A program made the translations under genes and the position numbers. Below, in pieces: positions 12,721-24,965 of a DNA stretch of 64,000 nt (within the stretch, counting starts at the first letter, position 1; the number at the start of each line of letters is the position of its first letter). The notes under the pieces are model-generated. The model ran no database searches and was not told where the DNA came from. It saw only the letters and a list, made by a program, of their open reading frames with translations. This DNA comes from Asterias amurensis (lineage: Eukaryota; Echinodermata; Asteroidea; Forcipulatida; Asteriidae), in the NCBI RefSeq assembly GCF_032118995.1, contig NC_092661.1, positions 16,377,006 through 16,441,005 on the forward strand, read 5' to 3'.

Positions 12721-12857
12721 TTCCCATCATGCAACACAAAAGGTAAATAATGCAGCATTGAACAATGGAGGGCGCTGTTCATCATTGATTGGACACAAAA
12801 TAATATTTAGAACTTGAAAAAGTTTACGAAGGTCATAGAGTCACAATATCAACCAGC
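12646..12857. promoter_or_regulatory. Short bidirectional promoter between NDC80 and the PLP enzyme gene
   Basis: The two genes diverge from about 210 bp. The plus strand holds TTCCCATCATGCAAC at 12721-12735, which resembles the ZNF143/THAP11-HCF-1 type motif of many housekeeping and cell-cycle promoters. AAAATGGCCGCC at 12697-12708 has a CCAT core like an imperfect YY1 site. A full cAMP-response palindrome, TGACGTCA, overlaps the start codon of the rightward gene at 12859-12866. No TATA box is seen. Motif matches are by eye; shared regulation is inferred from the layout. Confidence 0.5.
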
Positions 12858-15800
12858 ATGACGTCAGGTAAGGGCATTGTTTTGCATTTTAACTATAATA
12901 ATATTAATAATAATAACAATGTGTTATTCGACAATAACCCTTTTGTGTATCAGTTTAGTAAACTTGCAAACTGAAGAGACGGAATTGACTCATCGGGCAA
13001 AATTAAAAAGTGGGCTGACAAAGTTTTGTTTTTGTTTTTGGTGGAGCATGCTGGTGCTTTGGGGCTGGATGGGGGGGGGGAGGGAATCTTACAGTGGGTG
13101 TGTCTATCGGGGGGGGTGCTAACCCCCCAAACTAGAACTATATGTGTCTTTTCCGAATCCGCCGCGGCCTCCAATTTTTCACTCATGTTATATAAATCAT
13201 ATTGCTGTGAGCGTGATTGTTAATTTGTTTGTGGGTGCAGACTATAGCCGCTAGCGCAACTTGAACGTCGAAGCTTGCGCATGCAATCTTCAAGATGGGC
13301 CGCACAAACTTCAACCTTTTGTTTTGCAACAAATTTGCGCATGAGGATGAAGTTTGCGCGCGCCCTGTAGGCGTACTGTGATGGAGCATTCTATATATTT
13401 TCCCTGAATTTTTAATTTTTCTTGATTTTTACTAATTTTGTTTTGGCTCATCAGTTGCGAAGCGCGACTTTGGATCATTCCACGCGTCTAATGTTGAAGA
13501 ACTCATTGCGTTGTCTGAGGTAAGTGGCTATACTGGAAGCAGATTTTCTTAAATTTATTTTTATTTGTTAAACTTTGCTTGTTTTTTTAATAGCCCCATC
13601 AGTTTTCAAAGAACTGTTCTCTTTGATGACTCTCATCATTTATAGTTGAGGCATAAGCGCACTGCGAACTCTTTTCTCGTAGCGATAAGTTGACGAAGGA
13701 TGAAGCAATAATGGTTTAAGTGTCTTGCTTTTACAACCCAAGTTTCAAGACAGGGACTCGAACCCTACATCTCTGCTGATGAAAAACGCCAGAGCTTGAG
13801 TCAAGTGCTCTTAACCGCTTGGCTTCGGCATACCAAATTTGTAAAAGTAATTTTTTTAAAAAATGCTTGATGCAAATCGGCAGATAAATGTTTTTCTCAT
13901 AATACAGAAATTTATTGCCATTATCCATATCACAGAGTTGTCGAAATGGTTCAGAGCTCCTAGACTCTGACTTGCAGCACCTCGTTGATAGAATTTTATT
14001 GTCTTATTGTGTGTTTTTCCTTTATTGCTACAGGATTTACAATTCAACATCATGAGTCATTTACAGACGTTTTAGGCCAGAACAAAATGTTACAATTTCA
14101 TGTCTGCACTAATTAGCCAAAAGTGTTGACCCCAATAACTAAAACTTGAATTTGATTTTTTTTTAACAGGAAGAGTATGTTCCACCTGATCTTCCAGCGG
14201 ATCTTCTACAATTCTCAGAGTACAAAACTGATCCATCCACAATCCCTGCATTGGGTCGTGCTATGAAGCAAAGACACTTCCTTCTGGAGGTAAGCAGCAA
14301 AATGGCTTGACAAATTCCCTTGCTTAGGGCAGAGTATACCTTTGGTTATTGGAACCGTTCAATTGTTTTAATCCTACAATGTAGATGTATACAATTGATG
14401 TAATGTAAAAATTTCATTTCAAAAGGTGGCCGCATTTCTGAGATATCGCTGAAAGCTTGGAACGAGTATGTCAACACAGGTAGAATTTATAACCCTATAT
14501 AATAGGAGTACACAATCTGAGGTAACGCTTTTTCAGATTCAAATTCTTTTTTTTGTATTTTACAACACCACATTACATCAAAAATATTCTCAAAATGCTT
14601 TAAACTATCAAACACTGCTGATTTTTGCTCTAACCAAAGGTTTTTATTGCAGAATTTACAAAAAAATGTATTACTATTTATTCATAAATACCCAGACAGT
14701 TTTTCTACTCCTTTTGGTGGAGAGCACGTCACGTGGGGGTGTTTATATGGTTGATAATGACCAGCGTTTATAACCGGCTAGCTTCCGCGTGTCAGGCGCT
14801 CAAGATTATCTCGCGGAACGCAATTCATAGCTATTAGTAACAGCGCGTAATCTACTTCTAAGCGCGCGCAATCTATTTCTAAGCGCGCGCGTACACACAA
14901 CCAACGCGCAACAGACTCTTCACAAAGTTTTTTGAAAAAAATATTTCAAACCTCGAAATTTCAACTGTCAAAGTGTCTGTAATTAGTTTAATGTTTTTTT
15001 AACGAGAGGGCATTTATGAATGGGAATAAAAGAGTAGTGACTTGTTCTTAAACATCCGTTTAAAACCTTGCAGGGTCGTTGCCGTGTCAATTTGACCCTT
15101 TAAACGGCCGTGTAAGAACTCGTCGCTACCCTATTATTCCCTTATTTATTTATTTATTTGATCTACACCATTTCTCTTGTACTCTCTCAAGGATAGCTGC
15201 ACATTTCTTAACCACGGCGCTTTCGGTTCCTGTCTTAAAGACGCCCTGGTTGCATCTCAGACATGGCAGGTTCACATTGAGAGGCAACCCTTGAGATTCT
15301 TTGACAGGCATTCTCTTCCTCATCTCGTGTATGTCGTTCGAAGATTAGCCAAGTTTGTTGGTAAGACATGCGCAAAGTGATAAATTAAGTGGATATTGAC
15401 TTTGGAAAACAAAGTTTTGATTTCACTTTTTGAAGGTGTGCACAACAACGCCTTAAATTTTAAGATCAATCAATCAACCAATCAGTTATGTTATTATTAG
15501 TATTATATATTCCTAGTAAAGAAACCAAGGATGCCTCGATAGTGAATTTATCACTGCAGCTCACAAGCCTGAGAAAACCTGTAAACAAGGGTGATTACTA
15601 TGTGAACCAGAAACACAGGAGTTAACCACTACTGTTTTGTTTTTGAGATTTTAGACCTTATTGCATTTTTAATACTTCAGGATTTCTATTGATTAAGTTT
15701 GTTGTTGAATGTTTTTAAGAATGTTTACTCCCGTTGTTATAATTCCGTATTTTCTTATGTTTTAGTTTGTCTATTTTTCCATGTTCAGCGCCCTAGAGCA

Positions 15801-18800
15801 TGTTTACACATGATTTGGGCGCTATACAAGTTTTGGTATTATTAAGTTTTGGTATTATTACTCTTACAGGATAAGTGTTCTGGGTTCTTTTACGTGCACT
15901 ACCAACCCTAGTAATAATAATAATAATATCAAAGTCTTATATAGCGCACGTATCTACCAAACAAGGTACTGAAGGTGCTGAGTATATACAAACTTTCAGA
16001 AAGATAGGTTATTGCAGTGATGAATTCTGAGACCCAATTATTTAGCACCTTATAAGGGTTTACAAGGTGCTACGGCGCATTAAGCAGCCACAACCAGCTT
16101 CTCATGGCCTTCCGATTGATGTCCCATCTGAAGGACTAAGCAAGTATGATAAAGTATCTTGCGCGAGGACACAAGTGCCACAAATGGGACTGGAACCCAC
16201 ACTCTGCTGATTAGAAACACCAGAGCTTGAGTACGTTGTTCTTAACTGTGCTGCCAAGACAACCCACTGAGTTCAACCAATCAATCAATCAATCAAAAGG
16301 CTTGTTTTAATTTTTGTAAATTGTTCTTTGGTTTTTAGGCTGCAAGCCTTCAGGATTGGTTTTGGTACCAAACGTTACGATGGCACTCAATTGTGTCATC
16401 AAGAATATGAACTTCAACCAGGGCGACACTATCTACTATCTCAACGTAACATATGGTAAGTACAGAGGTTTTCTCTTTGGAAAATAGTTGGTTTACAGCT
16501 CACACCTTGAAGTGGCCTTCAGCCCTTGTGTGTCTAGCGACTTTCATAGTTTTTTTTGTTTTTAAACTTGACAACAATCTTAAGTGTAAGGTATGTTTTC
16601 CTTTTGTCATGATGCAAACAGGTGCAGTGAAGAAACTCCTCAGACACACTGCAGAGATGACGGGTGCCGTGCTACAAGAAGAATCTATCACATTCCCACT
16701 GACCTCAAAAGAGCAGGTAAAATTGTCATGAGTTTGGGAGTTACCTTAAAGGAACATTACAGAATGTTAGCAAAAACTTTTGCTGGCAGTGTAAGCACTT
16801 TATGTAATCCACCATATACATAAACTGACATACCTGTAGAAGTTCGAGTTCGATCGACCATCTGGGTCATGAGATAATAGTGAAAAACTGATTACAAATT
16901 TTGCATTGCATCGATGCCAAAACAAAAATGAATAAAACGCTCACTGAGCGATAAACTCCAAACGCGAAATTAGATTGTTTATTTCTCATCAAATATGGAA
17001 TTTCAGACAGAAATATTTCAAGGGATGTTTTCTACTATCGTCATCATCAGACCGTGTAAGTTTTATGTAAATCTGTGATCTTCACGATTTTTGTTTCTAA
17101 CCAATTCTGTAACGTTCCTTTAACATGAAGAAGTAATAAAAATTGTTCATGGTGTTTCATTTCATTTCATTGATTCCGGTTGTGAAGCCAAGGACTCTCA
17201 GAAAAGTGAACTTAAAGGAACACGTCGCCTTGGTCGAGTTGGTCTATAAAAAGCCTTCTGTAACCGTTTGTTATAAAATGCTTATGGTTAGAAAGATGTT
17301 TTAAAAGTAGAATATAATGATCCACACAAGTATCACAAAAAATTGCACGGTTTTCCTTTTACATCGCGAACTAACACGGTCGGCCATTTATGGGAGTCAC
17401 AAATTTGACTCCCATAAATTGCCAAGCGTTTTAGTCGACGAGGTACATAGAAAACCACGCAATTTTGAGGCATGTTTGTGTGGATCAATATATTCTACTT
17501 TTAAAACATCTTTCTTACCATAAAATATATGCATTTTATAACAAACGGTTTTCAGAATGCTTTTCAAGACCAACTCGACCGATCCAAGGCAACGTGTTCC
17601 TTTAACCACTGAACTAGACAATAAACCTAGTCTTCTAGCCGTAAGAAGACAAGGGAGGAACTTACGATTATAGATGTTGGAGGAAAACCTCAGAGAATTA
17701 TTCCAGGGAAAACCCACACGGTCAGGGACTGAAAACTCAATCCACATAGTTCCCTCAGTGTGATTCGAACCGGGGTCCTAGAAGTGGAAGGAGAGGTTCG
17801 AATCCCACCAGGGTGGTATAAGCATGTGGATTGGTTTTCCAAAGGACTTGTGAAAGCAGTAAGTATACAGTGCATACCACACATTGGTGTAAGGGTTTAA
17901 AAACAAAATTGAACTGACCAGAACCAAATTTCATAAAACTGTTAAGCAGAAAATACGGTTATTGGCTAGTTTCATTGCTAAGCAAAAATTAAGTGTGGCA
18001 CCAGTTGAACAATGTAAACTTTATGGAATTTTGGCTGGTACCCAGTTTCTGATAAGCAAGTTTTTTCTGTGCTTAGCATATTTTGTGCTTACAGGGTTTA
18101 TGAAATTGGGCCTCGTGTAAAGCCACATGGATAGGAACTGCTCTAGCACACAGTCATGATGTCTCTTATGTTTGTTTTCTCTTTGATTCAGATTGTAGAA
18201 ACAGTCAAGCAAAGTTTGAAGTAAGTATTTTTTTTTTAAAGTATAGTTTTGTCATAGTTTTTTATCCTTTTTATCAGTTTTTTATCCTCAACCTAGGTTA
18301 ATGTTAGATCAATTAACCATAATTCCCTTTGGGTCTTTTAGCAAGGTTATTTGGATGCAAACAATTTCAGAGGATTTTTGTTTTGTCTTTGTCTTTACAG
18401 ATCTGGGACGCGATTGGCTGTATTTGACCACATCCCTAGCAACACAGCCTTCATTCTACCAATCAAAGAGCTCGTAGAAATCTGTCATGAAAGGTTGGAT
18501 ATTTTTAAAAACTCTTTAAAGTCCATTCATTCCTGTATTGACCCAATTTACCTGACGTCATCATCAGAACAATCTTGGATGCGCAGTATTGTGGGCAATA
18601 TTATTCAGTGAAGCAGGCATTTTAGGCGATGCTGCGTTTACACTTAAACCTGGTGCCCACCAAAATGGTGAGCGTGGCACAGTCGCCTCGTGTGACGTGC
18701 GTGCAAGGGGTCAATAGTTATCACTGTGACTGTCTCGGCCTGTTGTGGCCAAGCGGTTAAGAGCTCCAGACTCAAGCATTTTTAAACTTGTATTTTTTGT

Positions 18801-21800
18801 AAATCTTCATATTTTGAAAAAGTCTTTGCTACTCTCCAGTGTTGTTTTATTCACTGTTTAATATCATATTTTTTAGTGCTTTTCGATTAAAAATTTATTG
18901 TAATGCACTTCAATCCTTCGGAGAGGCTCTGTAGACGATGTGACCTATGTTTATACTCAAACCGCCCTGTGTTGACAAAACACTGTACACATCATGTTTC
19001 GCCGCGCAAAAGGACCTGTATTCATGGTAAGATTGCGTGTACTTTCTGGCTGGCTGCCAAAACACAAAGGTTTTGCCCGACGGTATGCGTGCGAATCATG
19101 TTATGGTTTTTGAGTGACGTCAGAGGTCACATCGTCTATATGAATGTTGAATAATAATAAAAATAATAATAATAATGTTATAGATGTTAAATTTGCATTG
19201 GGGATAAAGAATATTATTATTTTTTTATTTATTTTTTTTTACCCGAGTAAAAACATGAGTAACATGCCTGTGATATTTTTTCACAGGAGTCGGGGAAAGT
19301 ACTGAGTATACAGTGCTAACACACATCGGTGTATGGGTAAAAAAAAACACCCAAAAAACCAAAACCAAAATTAATATTAATAATAATGTTATTTTGATCT
19401 AGAGGTGTTCCTGTGTTAATTGATGGAGCCCACGCTCTAGGCACCCTACCCTTGGATCTCGATTCACTAGGGGTAGACTTCTACACCTCCAATGGGCACA
19501 AGTGGTTCTGTTGCCCCAAGGGATGTGCCTTCTTGTATGTCGGGAAGGCGTGGAGGGGTACTACTAGACCCTTAGTGGTGTCCCACGGATGGGGCAGTGG
19601 GTTCAACTCAGAGTTCATGTGGTCAGGTAGGTGTCTTTTTATTATTGTACTTTTAATAAAACCTTTATTTTGCTGTGTAAAAATGTGTCATGGCCTAGCG
19701 GTTTAATGAAAATGACAAAGTCACATGTCTGCTTGTAGACTGTTCTCTCATGATTCAGTCATCCTGTAGGCCTAACTGTTTAACCACTTAAATAATATTA
19801 ATTTTGGTTTTTACCCATATACACGGGTGTGTTAGCACTGTAAACTCAGTACTTTCCTGAGCTCTGTGAAAAAATCACAGACATGTTACTCGGGTGGGAT
19901 TCGAACCCAAGACCTTTGCAATTCTAACGCAGTATCATACCAACTAGACCACCGAGATTTCCCGGTAGCTAGAGGCAGTTCGAATACTGTATTTTAGCAC
20001 CGGATGCCACATTGATTTAAAAGATCGAAATTTGCATCAGAAAAAAGAATATCAATTTTGGTTTTTACCCAATGCAAATTGTTTATCCCTGATGCAAATT
20101 TCCATGCACTTAAACAATAATACTTATAGTTGTAAATTTGTTATGCTTTTTAGTTAAACAAAAAAATATATAATTTTCTTTGGGAAATTGTTTGTAACTA
20201 TTATGTTATTTCATGTTCAGGTCTTCGTGATTACAGTCCATTTCTAGCGCTACACACAGTTCTTGATTTCTGGCAGAGTGTTGGCGTTGATAGGATAAGA
20301 GGTTACATTCATCAATTACTTTGTGATGCAGGTAAATCTATTTTAAGAAATAAGCGCTTTCCGCATCACTGAGCCAATTCCCCCACCACCAAAAAAAAAA
20401 AAAATTAAATAAATAAAAATCAGGGAATTATCCATCCCTAGAAGTAAACAGTTTTTTGGGGAGCATGGTTACCCAGAGCTGCTAACTGAAAATAAACCAT
20501 AGAGTTATATATATGAACTAGAGGGCGCACTGGCCTATACACGCGCTCCGGCATGCGCGTAGGTGGCCATTTTCTAAGTTGACAAAACTGGCATCTCACA
20601 GCGTGTGTTTGAGCGGCCATTTTGTAAGTTGAAAAAACAGCATCGCGTGAGCGTTCAATAAAAAAAACCTCAAACGTGTATTTCATATTCAATGCGCGTG
20701 CAGAATGACGCGCTTGTCATCTTGCGGTCCCGTGGCCTTTGTGCACAAAGCATCACTCGTGCGCCCTCTAGTTCTATATATAACTCTATGAAATAAACCA
20801 ATCTTTTCATGTTCTGAAGAACAGATTTGAAATTCTCCCTGATATTGGAACCTTTTCCCCTATTACAATAAATGTATATAGGATTTGAGGCATTGCATGG
20901 TGAGGTATCAATATATATTTGGTTTGCGGTAACGCCATGTGTTTATCTACTTGCCAGGTAGAGTTTGTTCTTAGAGAACTGTCTTGGGATGACTAGAGCA
21001 AGCTAGTCGAAACGTTGAGACCAACCCAAGAACTGACTCCGCGGTAGTACAGTTAATTACGATCCTATATGCGGTGTGACCTATGTTTACATCAAACCGC
21101 CCTCTGTTGAAAAAAACACTGTATACGTCATGTTTCGCTGGGCAAAAAGACGCGTAGTCATGGTAAGATTGCATACACTTTCTAGCTGGCTGCCAAAACA
21201 CAAAGGTTTTGCCCGGCGGTATGCGCGCGAATCATGTCATGGTTTTCGAGTGACGTCAGAGGTCACATCGTCTATAAGCTAAAGTAGTAGTCCCAGCCTA
21301 TTTTCTATACCATCTGCCCAGGTAATAGTTTATAAGCAGGACAGCTCTTTTCAGAACTGAGAAGTCTCCCGAACACCCGAACAATCAACTCCGCGGTAGT
21401 AGATTAAAGCAAGACAGTTCTCTAAGAACAAACTCTACCTGGCAAAAAGATACACACATGGTGTTGCCGCAAACCAAATATATAACAATGAATGTAGTTC
21501 TAAACATCTCCCTGATTGGTGTACAAAATCTCCCTGCAGATTGCAAGATGCAAATGTTGGCAGCTCTAGTTACCTCCTTCAAAGTTCCTAAGGATCTATG
21601 CATGGGTATCATCCACTAATATTCTCTCCAACTCAAAGTAAAAATGGACAAAAAGTACATAGACCGAAGACCCAAACATAACTTTACATGTAAATGTGCT
21701 AATGTATTTACGAAGGTCAATGACACACCTACATGATATAAATGTTTCTTTATATGAGTATTCCGGTCATTTCTGTTTCAGCGAATCTTCTCCAGACTGA

Positions 21801-24212
21801 GTGGAATACAAACTTGCTGGCTCCTTTAGATATGTGTGGTAAGAATTTGGCATTTTCTTGGAAGTTTTCAATCAAGTTTATTATTATCCCTGCATTTATA
21901 AGCATACAACACCAAGGCTATGGAACAGCTTGCCTGAATCTATACGTCATGGGAACTCTCTTTTTGAACAATATTTTGCATAATCCTCTGATGTTGTTAT
22001 AATGCTTAGCCCAGTTGTATTGTTTTATAATTTTTTATTTTTTTTAAAACTCATACACCGATGTGTGTTAGCACTGTATACTCAGTACTTACCCGAGCTC
22101 TGTGAAAAAAATATAAGCATATTACTCGGGTGGGAGTCAAACCCAAGACCCTTGCAATTCTAGAGCAGTGTCTTACCAACTAGACTACAGAGATTGCCCA
22201 GTAGCTAGAGGCAGTTTGTATTGTTTTATTTGTTAATTGTCAGATGCTGAGGATCTTGGCTGAGGGTGAATCGTGCTGGTAACCTTTCCCATCTTGTGTT
22301 TTTATCAACTCCTGTTTTTAAATTCCTATTTTGTATGTGTATGTATTGTAGTGCTAATCTGCTTACTGTAAGATTGTATGAGTGTTTTCTGTCTGTATTT
22401 TTATATGTAGTTGCTGTTTTGTTTTATTTTTGTAAAGTGCTTTGAGGCCCTGCATAAGGTGCTATTTAAATGTTTTTATTATTTTTTCACCTCGTTCACA
22501 CATAGACTCCGTTTCTACTATGATGGAAAAGTGACCACGATCGTGGCCAATCGCAATCCAATCGTGGGCCAAAAAGTGGGAGGATCTGCATGGGCGTGGT
22601 TTGGTCGGGGTGGGATCTCCTAGGTTGGGAAGCTATATTCTCTCCCCACACTTTTCAAAAAAAAGCATAGCCGGGTCGTAGCAAACATTAAGCCGGGCAA
22701 AGTCGTAGTGGGAACACCATTATCGCACAAGCAGCGTGGTGAGATGTCTTTGGTCGTACTGAAAAACTCCCCAGGGAGCTGAGAGAGAATAAAGCAATGT
22801 TATTGGCCCATTGACTAAGGGCACTTATGAATAACGCATTGAGACGTTAATGTAAATTGCACTAGTATGTTAGATCTAGTTATTATTATTAAAAGTTTTC
22901 TTCTCTCGTCTTGAGCAGGTGCTATGGCCCTCGTGCGCCTCCCACCTCACATTACTGAAAGCAAGACAATCAATTATGATGTAGCTGAGGTGATACAGAA
23001 CAGGTTGTACCATGAGCATAACATTGAGGTAAGATAATCAACCCATCCAGGGCCCAATTTCATAGAGCTGCTAAGCACAAAAATTTGCTTAGCATGAAAA
23101 TTCTTTCTTGATAAAAACAGGCTTACCAACAAAATTTCTGTTTGTTGCATATTGCTTGTTACTGGTAATCAGCTGTTGTTTGCTTATCCTGAAAATGGAT
23201 GATTTGGTTGGTAATCCTGTTGTTATCAAGGAAGAAATTTCATGCTAAGCAAATTTTTGTGCTTAGCAGCTCTATGAAATTGGGCCCTGGGTTCAATACC
23301 ATGGAGCTCCTTACAAGCACAACAAGTATGATCAAACATGATGACTAGAATAATGTTGCAAGCTAAAATACCATGTTATATGTACCATCTGTGACTGTAT
23401 CCTGCTTATTTTTTGCTTGGAAGAAAAATTTTAAGCAAATAGTTATGTTGATTTTGGGTTAGGCAAAACAAAAATGAAGAGTGGGTACTGAACCTTAAAG
23501 GAACACGTTGCCTTGGATCGGTCGAGTTGGTCTATTAAAAGCGTTTGTAACAGTTTGTTATAAAATGCATATGATTAGAAAGATGTTTTAAAAGTAGAAT
23601 ATAATGAATCACACAAAAATCACTTGAAATTGCGTGGTTTTCCTTTTACCTCGTCGACTAACACGGTCGGGCCATTTATGGGAGTCAAATTTCCATAAAT
23701 GGCCGACCGTGTTAGTTAGCAAAGTAAAAGGAAAACCACCCAATTTCGAGGCAAATTTGTGTGGATCATTGTATTCCATTTTTAAAAATATCTTTCTACC
23801 CATATGGATTCATAACAAATTTTTCAAAGACCAACTCGACCGATCCAATGCAACGTGGTCCTTTAAAGTTTCTTTATATGTATATATTTGTGACCTCTAA
23901 TTCATTGTTTTGAGTTGTGAAATATGTCCAATGTAAGTTCAGCTGCAACCCATCATCAATAATAATCAAATTTGAGTCCACGAATGAATGAAGCCCCTAA
24001 AATGTTTTCTTAAACAAATGAAACTGTAGGGGTAGTTAGGTTTTACATTTGGAGGAGAGATTTTAAGATGGTAATTTTGTCCCCATTGTTTTTTCTAGGT
24101 ACCAATTAAATCAGTGGACGGTGAGCTGTATGTACGAATCTCAGTGCATATCTACAATGAGTTAGCAGAATATCGCAGACTAGCAGATTGTATAAACTCT
24201 ATGAAACCTTGA
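12858..24212 (+). CDS. Class V PLP-dependent enzyme, isopenicillin-N-epimerase / cysteine-desulfhydrase-like, 13 exons
   Basis: Exons: 12858-12867, 13455-13519, 14170-14289, 15192-15360, 16339-16455, 16622-16716, 18192-18220, 18401-18493, 19403-19626, 20221-20331, 21782-21838, 22919-23028, 24099-24212. Phases all match; 1314 nt, 437 residues, a normal family length. Visible motifs: FLNHGAFG (about 70-77), ERQPLRFFDR, the cofactor-binding IDGAHALG with Asp240 and His243, and SNGHKW with Lys266 as the expected Schiff-base lysine. The fold acts on amino acids (epimerase, desulfhydrase, selenocysteine-lyase or sulfoxide-lyase chemistry). The metazoan substrate cannot be read from sequence, so no symbol is given. 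No signal peptide is seen, so it is probably cytosolic. The start is inferred: ATG plus 7 nt before a strong donor; exon 2 has no upstream in-frame ATG nearby. Nothing looks broken. Confidence 0.9.
13725..13830 (-). mobile_element. SINE family B head fragment
   Basis: Reversed tRNA-like head: GACTCGAACCCTACATCTCTG, CGCCAGAGCTTGAGTCAAG, TCTTAACCGCTTGGC. Confidence 0.6.
15021..15143. mobile_element. Short inverted-repeat element
   Basis: GGGAATAAAAGAGTAGTGAC at the left mirrors GTCGCTACCCTATTATTCCC at the right; a CCGTTTAAA/TTTAAACGG pair lies inside. It lies 48 bp before exon 4 of the PLP enzyme gene. Confidence 0.65.
15912..16264 (-). mobile_element. SINE family B, near full length
   Basis: AATAATAATAATAAT tail, TTATATAGCGCACGTATCTA, TTTACAAGGTGCTACGGCGC, and a reversed tRNA-like head (AACCCACACTCTGCTGATTA) at the right end. 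Confidence 0.7.
16746..17123. mobile_element. M6 MITE (TTAAAGGAACATTACAG family)
   Basis: Starts TTAAAGGAACATTACAGAAT and ends ATTCTGTAACGTTCCTTTAA, both at TTAA. Internal GGGATGTTTTCTACTATCG and GTAAGTTTTATGTAAATCTG recall the M5 interior. About 378 bp in an intron. Confidence 0.75.
17212..17605. mobile_element. M4 long foldback (TTAAAGGAACACGT family)
   Basis: A nearly complete palindrome of about 394 bp with TTAA at both ends. The arms carry GGTCGAGTTGGTC, AAGTAGAATATAATGATCCA and ACACGGTCGGCCATTTATGG around a small centre. Sister copies at 23495-23866 and 46357-46747. Confidence 0.85.
17740..18113. mobile_element. SINE-A fragment followed by a divergent M2 foldback
   Basis: 17790-17905 has GAGGTTCGAATCCCACCAGG and AGTAAGTATACAGTGC like SINE family A. 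17926-18113 is an M2 relative (CAAATTTCATAAAACTGTTA ... TTTATGAAATTGGGCC). Confidence 0.6.
18933..19138. mobile_element. Inverted-repeat element, AGACGATGTGACCT family, copy 1
   Basis: Left end AGACGATGTGACCTATG, right end AGGTCACATCGTCT, about 206 bp, with ATTGCGTGTACTTTCTGGCT inside. Copy 2 lies at 21066-21277 in a later intron of the same gene. Confidence 0.75.
19797..19990 (-). mobile_element. SINE family A, reversed copy
   Basis: Reversed B box (GGGATTCGAACCCAAGACC) and A box (ACCAACTAGACCACCGAGA), with the tail GTAAACTCAGTACTTTCC. Confidence 0.75.
20498..20790. mobile_element. hAT-like non-autonomous element with 8-bp target duplication
   Basis: Terminal arms CATAGAGTTATATATATGAA and GTTCTATATATAACTCTATG, then GAGGGCGCAC mirrored by GTGCGCCCTC. 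The 8-bp AAATAAAC is present directly outside both ends (20490-20497 and 20791-20798). An 8-bp duplication is typical of hAT transposons. 293 bp, no transposase. Confidence 0.8.
20920..21510. mobile_element. Dispersed repeat (GGTTTGCGGTAACGCCATGTG) with nested inverted-repeat element
   Basis: 20925-21060 and, reversed, 21370-21490 carry TTGGTTTGCGGTAACGCCAT, CCAGGTAGAGTTTGTTCTTA and CTCCGCGGTAGTA. Between them 21066-21277 is copy 2 of the AGACGATGTGACCT element. Related sequence is near 540-640, 29200-29280 and 32200-32305. No ORF was assigned. Confidence 0.6.
22050..22214 (-). mobile_element. SINE family A, reversed copy
   Basis: CACCGATGTGTGTTAGCACT, CTCAGTACTTACCCGAGCTC, AACTAGACTACAGAGATTGC. 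Confidence 0.75.
23050..23287. mobile_element. M2 foldback, well preserved
   Basis: Starts GGGCCCAATTTCATAGAGCT, and the right end is its reverse complement; the TTGATAAAAACAGG and CCTGTTGTTATCAAGG arms pair inside. It starts 22 bp after exon 12 of the PLP enzyme gene. Confidence 0.85.
23495..23866. mobile_element. M4 long foldback, copy 2
   Basis: TTAAAGGAACACGTTGCC at the left and CAACGTGGTCCTTTAA at the right, TTAA at both ends; the centre folds on ATTTATGGGAGTCAAATTTC. Confidence 0.85.
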
Positions 24213-24221
24213 AACATTACA

Positions 24222-24965
24222 TCTTAAATGTAGTTGGTAAGACACTGCTCTAGAACTGCATAATTAGGACTCGTTTTATCTCAAGTTAGGACGAGTAACT
24301 CGTTTAGGACGAGTAACTCGTCCTAACTTAGGAATAATTTTAAGGTCTGCATGCTACAGTGCTGGGTTGTGACTCGTCCTAATTCCTAAGATTAGTCTTA
24401 AGTTAGGAAGAGTTTTGTGAACTCGACGGTGGGAATCCCACCCCAGGGATAAACAATTTGCATTGGGTAAAAACCAAAATTGATATATAATTTTTTTTTC
24501 CTGATGCAAATTTCCATCTTTTAAATCGTTGCGGCGCCCGCTGCTAAAATACAGTATTCGAACTGCCTCTAGCTACCAGGAAATCTTGGTGGTCTAGTTG
24601 GTATGATACTGCGTTAGAGTTGCAAAGGTCTTGGGTTTGAATCCCACCCGTGTAATATGCATGTGATTTTTTTCACAGAGCTCAGGAAAGTACTGAGTAT
24701 ACAGGGCTAACACACATCGGTGTATAATTTTTATGGGTAAAACAAAAATTAATATTCTTATGCAAATTTCTATCTATTAAATCGTTGTTGTACCGACTGC
24801 TAAATTGTAGGGTTGAACTGCCTCTAGCTTCATGGCGAGTTTAGTGGTGCATGTGAGACGTTTGATTTAGATTTAGCAATGGTCATGGGTTTGAATCCCA
24901 CCTGAGTTGTATGCCTGTTGATTTTGTTTTCTCAGGACTCTGGAAAAGTAGTGTGTATACAGTAC
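24222..24965 (+). mobile_element. Cluster of SINE family A copies, one split by an M3 foldback
   Basis: 24222-24264 is a SINE A-box fragment (GTAGTTGGTAAGACACTGCT). 24265-24428 is an M3 foldback (TTAGGACGAGTAACTCG arms), after which the SINE resumes at GGTGGGAATCCCACC. Two further SINE A copies follow at 24549-24740 and 24810-24965. All lie in the probable 3' UTR of the PLP enzyme gene. Confidence 0.65.

Noticed and set aside
20920-21510. Remnant of a reverse-transcribing element
   Set aside because: Only a dispersed non-coding repeat is visible; no polymerase, integrase, capsid or terminal long repeat could be recognised.
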